DNA of 45,122 nucleotides, taken from assembly GCA_023664605.1 (NCBI GenBank), contig JAMPFF010000001.1, positions 189,204-234,325 of the forward strand, read 5' to 3'. Of the stretch, positions 42,322 to 45,122 are shown piece after piece; within the stretch, counting starts at the first letter, position 1, and each line of letters opens with the position of its first letter. Source of the stretch: Clostridium sp. Lineage in GTDB: Bacteria > Bacillota > Clostridia > Lachnospirales > Lachnospiraceae. The position numbers were made by a program, and so were the translations under genes. The notes below the pieces were generated by a model. It was not told the origin of the DNA. It worked only from the letters and a program-made list of their open reading frames with translations, and searched no databases.

Positions 42322-42430
42322 AGACGAAAAGAAGTTCTAAAGACACTGCGCCATAGGACGCAGCGTCAAGAACTTCTATGATTTGCATAGCAAATCTTTT
42401 CGTCTGAAAGAATCGCCGGATAGGCGATTC
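42322..42430. repeat. Nested palindromes between the GH88 and DUF2264 genes
   Basis: Almost all of this gap is self-complementary: AGACGAAAAG (42322-42331) with CTTTTCGTCT (42396-42405), AGAAGTTCT (42330-42338) with AGAACTTCT (42369-42377), CTGCG/CGCAG at 42346-42363, the hairpin GATTTGC-ATA-GCAAATC at 42380-42396, and GAATCGCC/GGCGATTC at 42410-42430. It looks like an intergenic palindromic repeat unit or a structured spacer in the mRNA. No T-run follows. Confidence 0.8.
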
Positions 42431-42461
42431 TTCCGGTATGATGAAAGGAAAGGGCAGATAT

Positions 42462-44186
42462 ATGAGGACAGACTGGGAGGGAAAGTTAAATTCCAAGGCG
42501 GATTTTCAGGAACTTTTGATGGCGGTCATCAGACCGGTAATTCCTTATTATACAAAGGAAAAGGCGGGCATCGACCTGGGTGTTACGGCGACGACTTACG
42601 AGCAGAGTACTATCAGGCTGGAGGCTTTTTCCAGAATTTTATGGGGGCTTGTGCCGTTCTGGGCGGGCGGCGGAAACGACGCGGTCTTTGAAGAGATTTA
42701 CCGCAAGGGACTGACGGCGGGAACCGACCCCGAAAATCCTGAATACTGGGGCGGGTTCCATGCTTTCGACCAGCGTTTTGTAGAGATGGCGGCGATGGCG
42801 TATGGGCTGATTCTGGCGCCGGATAAGATTTGGGAGCCTTTAAGCGAAAAAGAGAAAGATAATCTTGCCGATTGGCTTTATGGCATCAACGAATATGAAC
42901 TTCCTATCTGCAACTGGGTTTTGTTTGCGGTACTCGTCAATATTGCATTAAAGAAGCTGGGAAGAAAGTATGACGCAGAGAAGCTGGAAAAATACCTTGA
43001 CGGCGCGGATTCTTTTTATCTGGGCGACGGCTGGTACCAGGACGGCGATTCCGGGCAGAAAGACTACTATATTTCTTTTGCGATTCATTTTTACAGCCTG
43101 TTTTATGCAAAGGTGATGGAAGAGGACGACCCCGAAAGGTGCGCGCTTTATAAAGAGCGGGCGAATACTTTCGCAAAGCAGTTCATTTACTGGTTTGATG
43201 AAAACGGCGCGTCGCTGCCTTACGGACGTTCCCTGACATACCGCTTTTCACAGGTGAGTTTTTTCTGCGCCTGTCTGATGGTGGGAGTGGAGCCTTTTGA
43301 TATCGGCGTGATGAAAGGGCTGATTGTGCGGCATTTCTGCGACTGGATGAAAAAGCCCTTTTTTGACAGAAACGATATTCTGACAATCGGCTACGCCTAT
43401 CCGAATCTGGTGATGGGCGAACGATATAACGGACCGGGTTCGCCGTATTGGGCGTTAAAGACGTTTGCGGTTTTGATGCTGCCGGACGAACATCCTTTTT
43501 GGAGCGCGCAGATAAAGCCGCTGCCGCAGTTGGAGGAGCAAAAAGCGCTTCCTTATGCGGATATGCTGATTCACAGGTACGAAAACCATGTGACGGCATT
43601 TGTACCCGGTAAATACAGTCCGGCGGGACATGGGCAGATAGTGGCGAAATACGGAAAGTTTGCCTATGATACGCGTTTCGGGTTCAGCGTGGCGAAGTCC
43701 GCCTATGAGGTGCATGAGGCGGCGCCGGACTCTATGCTTGCCTTTTATATTAACGGATATGTTTATGTGCGCCGGATTTGTGAGGAATTTCGCATTTCGG
43801 AGACGGAAGTGTATTCCCGCTGGGTTCCCTATGAGGGTATTGTGGTGGAAACGACCGTTATTCCCACAAAAGACGGGCATATCAGGAAACATAAGATTAT
43901 CAGCGACAGGGAATGTGAAGCCTATGACTGCGGTTTTGCGGTGGAGATTGATGTGGAGGGCGAAAAGCAGACTTATTATGAGAATACCGCCGCAGTCGAA
44001 AACTGCTACAGTATGTGCCGGGTAACGGCGAAAGAGACTGACGGCGAGGGGCTTATTATTTTTGCCGACCCCAATACAAATCTGCTGCATCCGATGACGA
44101 GAATCCCGGCGGTGCGGTACCGGATACATAAAGGGGAGAATGTATTGACTACAGAGGTCAATGTAGAGTATACAAGAAAGTATTGA
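42462..44186 (+). CDS. DUF2264 family protein, probable glycan-active enzyme
   Basis: This 574-residue protein starts at ATG 42462, with AAAGGAAAGGG upstream. An in-frame ATG at 42438 would place the ribosome site inside the gene. The N-terminal two-thirds is alpha-helical and has the DUF2264 patterns STIRLEAFSRILWGLVPF, GGFHAFDQRFVEMAAMAYGL and GWYQDGDSGQKDYYISFA (about residues 180-200). The last third is beta-rich. It has no signal peptide. Family members occur in Firmicute and Bacteroidete polysaccharide loci, and the fold suggests a toroid glycosidase or lyase. Its position after GH88 supports a role in the same pathway. The reaction is unknown. Confidence 0.85.
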   Translation: MRTDWEGKLNSKADFQELLMAVIRPVIPYYTKEKAGIDLGVTATTYEQSTIRLEAFSRILWGLVPFWAGGGNDAVFEEIYRKGLTAGTDPENPEYWGGFHAFDQRFVEMAAMAYGLILAPDKIWEPLSEKEKDNLADWLYGINEYELPICNWVLFAVLVNIALKKLGRKYDAEKLEKYLDGADSFYLGDGWYQDGDSGQKDYYISFAIHFYSLFYAKVMEEDDPERCALYKERANTFAKQFIYWFDENGASLPYGRSLTYRFSQVSFFCACLMVGVEPFDIGVMKGLIVRHFCDWMKKPFFDRNDILTIGYAYPNLVMGERYNGPGSPYWALKTFAVLMLPDEHPFWSAQIKPLPQLEEQKALPYADMLIHRYENHVTAFVPGKYSPAGHGQIVAKYGKFAYDTRFGFSVAKSAYEVHEAAPDSMLAFYINGYVYVRRICEEFRISETEVYSRWVPYEGIVVETTVIPTKDGHIRKHKIISDRECEAYDCGFAVEIDVEGEKQTYYENTAAVENCYSMCRVTAKETDGEGLIIFADPNTNLLHPMTRIPAVRYRIHKGENVLTTEVNVEYTRKY

Positions 44187-44206
44187 TAGAAAGGAATGGT
44201 AATAAC

Positions 44207-44998
44207 ATGGCAACATTGGCGCTTAAAGTATTGGACAGCAGCGGCAAGACCATATGCGTAAGCAGCGGCGAGGACGCAGTGAGTCTTGTATGTACGGCGG
44301 AATATAAGGAGGGCGACAGAATTGTATTGGAAACCTCCGAGAAGAATATCCATGTTTTTTTACAGGTGGATGATGCGCTGGGCGCGGCATTCTGTTATGT
44401 TACGGACAATGTTTCCTTTCAGATTCCGTTCGGGGAAAAGCGTATCTGCTATTCGCCGAAAGTTTTTTACGGAAACAGGCATTATCTGTGCGCCAGAACG
44501 GCAAGAGAAGATGAGGTATACGCTTACCGGAATCTTGCGCTTAACGTGTGCGACCAGCACGGGGAGACAAACTGCTTTCCCCATGCCTTTGCAAATGTGG
44601 AAACGCGGGGAGAATCCGTGTTTGCGGCAAGAAATGCGATTGACGGCGTGTGCGAGAACCGGTCCCACGGCGAATGGCCTTATGAATCGTGGGGTATCAA
44701 TATGCAGGACGATGCGGAAATGACGGTGGATTTCGGCAGGGAAGTGGAAGTTGACAAGGTGGTATTGTATACAAGGTCGGATTTCCCGCATGACAACTGG
44801 TGGAAACAGGTGACGCTCAGCTTTTCCGATAAGAGCGAACTGGTATGGAAACTGGAAAAGAGCAGCCTGCCGCACGAGATAACCTTTGAACCAAAGCGGA
44901 TAACATGGATAAAGCTTGGCAATCTCTTGAAAGCGGACGATCCGTCGCCGTTTCCGGCGCTCAGTCAGATGGAGGTCTATGGGAGAGTGGTGAAATAA
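44207..44998 (+). CDS. Cytoplasmic protein with C-terminal F5/8 type C-like carbohydrate-binding domain
   Basis: This 263-residue protein starts at ATG 44207, with AAAGGAA upstream, 20 bases after the DUF2264 stop. Residues 1-110 form a beta-rich region without a family I recognise. Residues about 125-260 look like a discoidin/F5-8C or CBM32-type jelly roll: FAARNAIDGVCENRSHGEWPY, then DDAEMTVDFGREVEVDKVVLYT and a final MEVYGRVV. There is no signal peptide, which is unusual for this domain because it normally works outside the cell. It may bind imported oligosaccharides or assist the DUF2264 enzyme. That is inference from position. Confidence 0.75.
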   Translation: MATLALKVLDSSGKTICVSSGEDAVSLVCTAEYKEGDRIVLETSEKNIHVFLQVDDALGAAFCYVTDNVSFQIPFGEKRICYSPKVFYGNRHYLCARTAREDEVYAYRNLALNVCDQHGETNCFPHAFANVETRGESVFAARNAIDGVCENRSHGEWPYESWGINMQDDAEMTVDFGREVEVDKVVLYTRSDFPHDNWWKQVTLSFSDKSELVWKLEKSSLPHEITFEPKRITWIKLGNLLKADDPSPFPALSQMEVYGRVVK

Positions 44999-45055
44999 AA
45001 TATTGATATTGAAGTCAAAATATGATAATATTTTAGATATTTTTCACAAAATATA

Positions 45056-45084
45056 GTGACAAATCAAACAAATAATGGTAGAAT
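45056..45084 (+). promoter_or_regulatory. Promoter for a gene beyond the window
   Basis: GTGACA (45056-45061), exactly 17 bases and TAGAAT (45079-45084) form a good sigma-A promoter reading rightwards. The surrounding 44999-45122 is very AT-rich and holds no gene. Confidence 0.6.
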
Positions 45085-45122
45085 AACTCAAAAGCATATA
45101 TTTCAATTCTAAATAATATTCA

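Overview
The window looks like chromosomal DNA of a gut-type Firmicute, most likely a Lachnospiraceae-like Clostridium. This is an inference from moderate GC content, strong AGGAGG-type ribosome sites, occasional TTG starts, tRNA genes without an encoded CCA, YesM/YesN regulators, LytTR-DUF3021 and DegV families, and CUT1 sugar uptake without its own ATPase. I could not run any database search. All family calls come from reading motifs.

Layout. 1-3128: tRNA-Gln, tRNA-Lys followed by two copies of an odd 62-bp unit that carries an inverted copy of the tRNA T-arm, then two MATE efflux pumps. 3130-3548: a MITE-like palindromic element with a 9-bp target duplication, tRNA-Leu with its own promoter, and a terminator that again contains an inverted copy of the tRNA T-arm. 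3547-8309: an OmpR-type two-component system facing a large solute-binding lipoprotein. 8333-8991: a RelB/YafQ toxin-antitoxin pair. 9083-11967: a second copy of the MITE, then a LytTR regulator, a DUF3021 membrane protein and a two-gene ABC exporter. 12046-14611 (minus): a metallophosphoesterase and a cytoplasmic BMP-type ligand-binding protein with a ParB-like N-terminus. 14776-15438: a repetitive coiled-coil protein. 15672-21242: an AraC/GyrI-type regulator, a third MATE pump, a lipoprotein, a membrane-anchored protein and a Ca2+/Na+ antiporter. 21378-25535: a probable PPi-dependent phosphofructokinase and a GH94 phosphorylase.

25627-32371 is a three-gene signalling operon: a response regulator with a degenerate HD-GYP domain, a hybrid histidine kinase with receiver and Hpt domains, and a second hybrid kinase whose C-terminus is a complete DegV (lipid-binding family) domain. 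This last protein is the most unusual in the window. Together the three proteins could form a closed phosphorelay.

32391-44998 is a catabolic locus for uronic-acid polysaccharides, probably glycosaminoglycan fragments. It has a YesM/YesN two-component system and a heparinase II/III-like lyase on the minus strand. On the plus strand it has an ABC binding protein, two permeases, a GH88 unsaturated glucuronyl hydrolase, a DUF2264 protein and an F5/8C-domain protein. None of the three enzymes, nor the F5/8C protein, has a signal peptide. The model is therefore uptake of oligosaccharides followed by breakdown in the cytoplasm. The binding-protein gene carries an apparent +1 frameshift in a run of seven G just after its lipobox.

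Every stretch without a gene longer than 300 bases (3129-3546, 5553-5951, 8963-9369) holds a palindromic repeat, described below.
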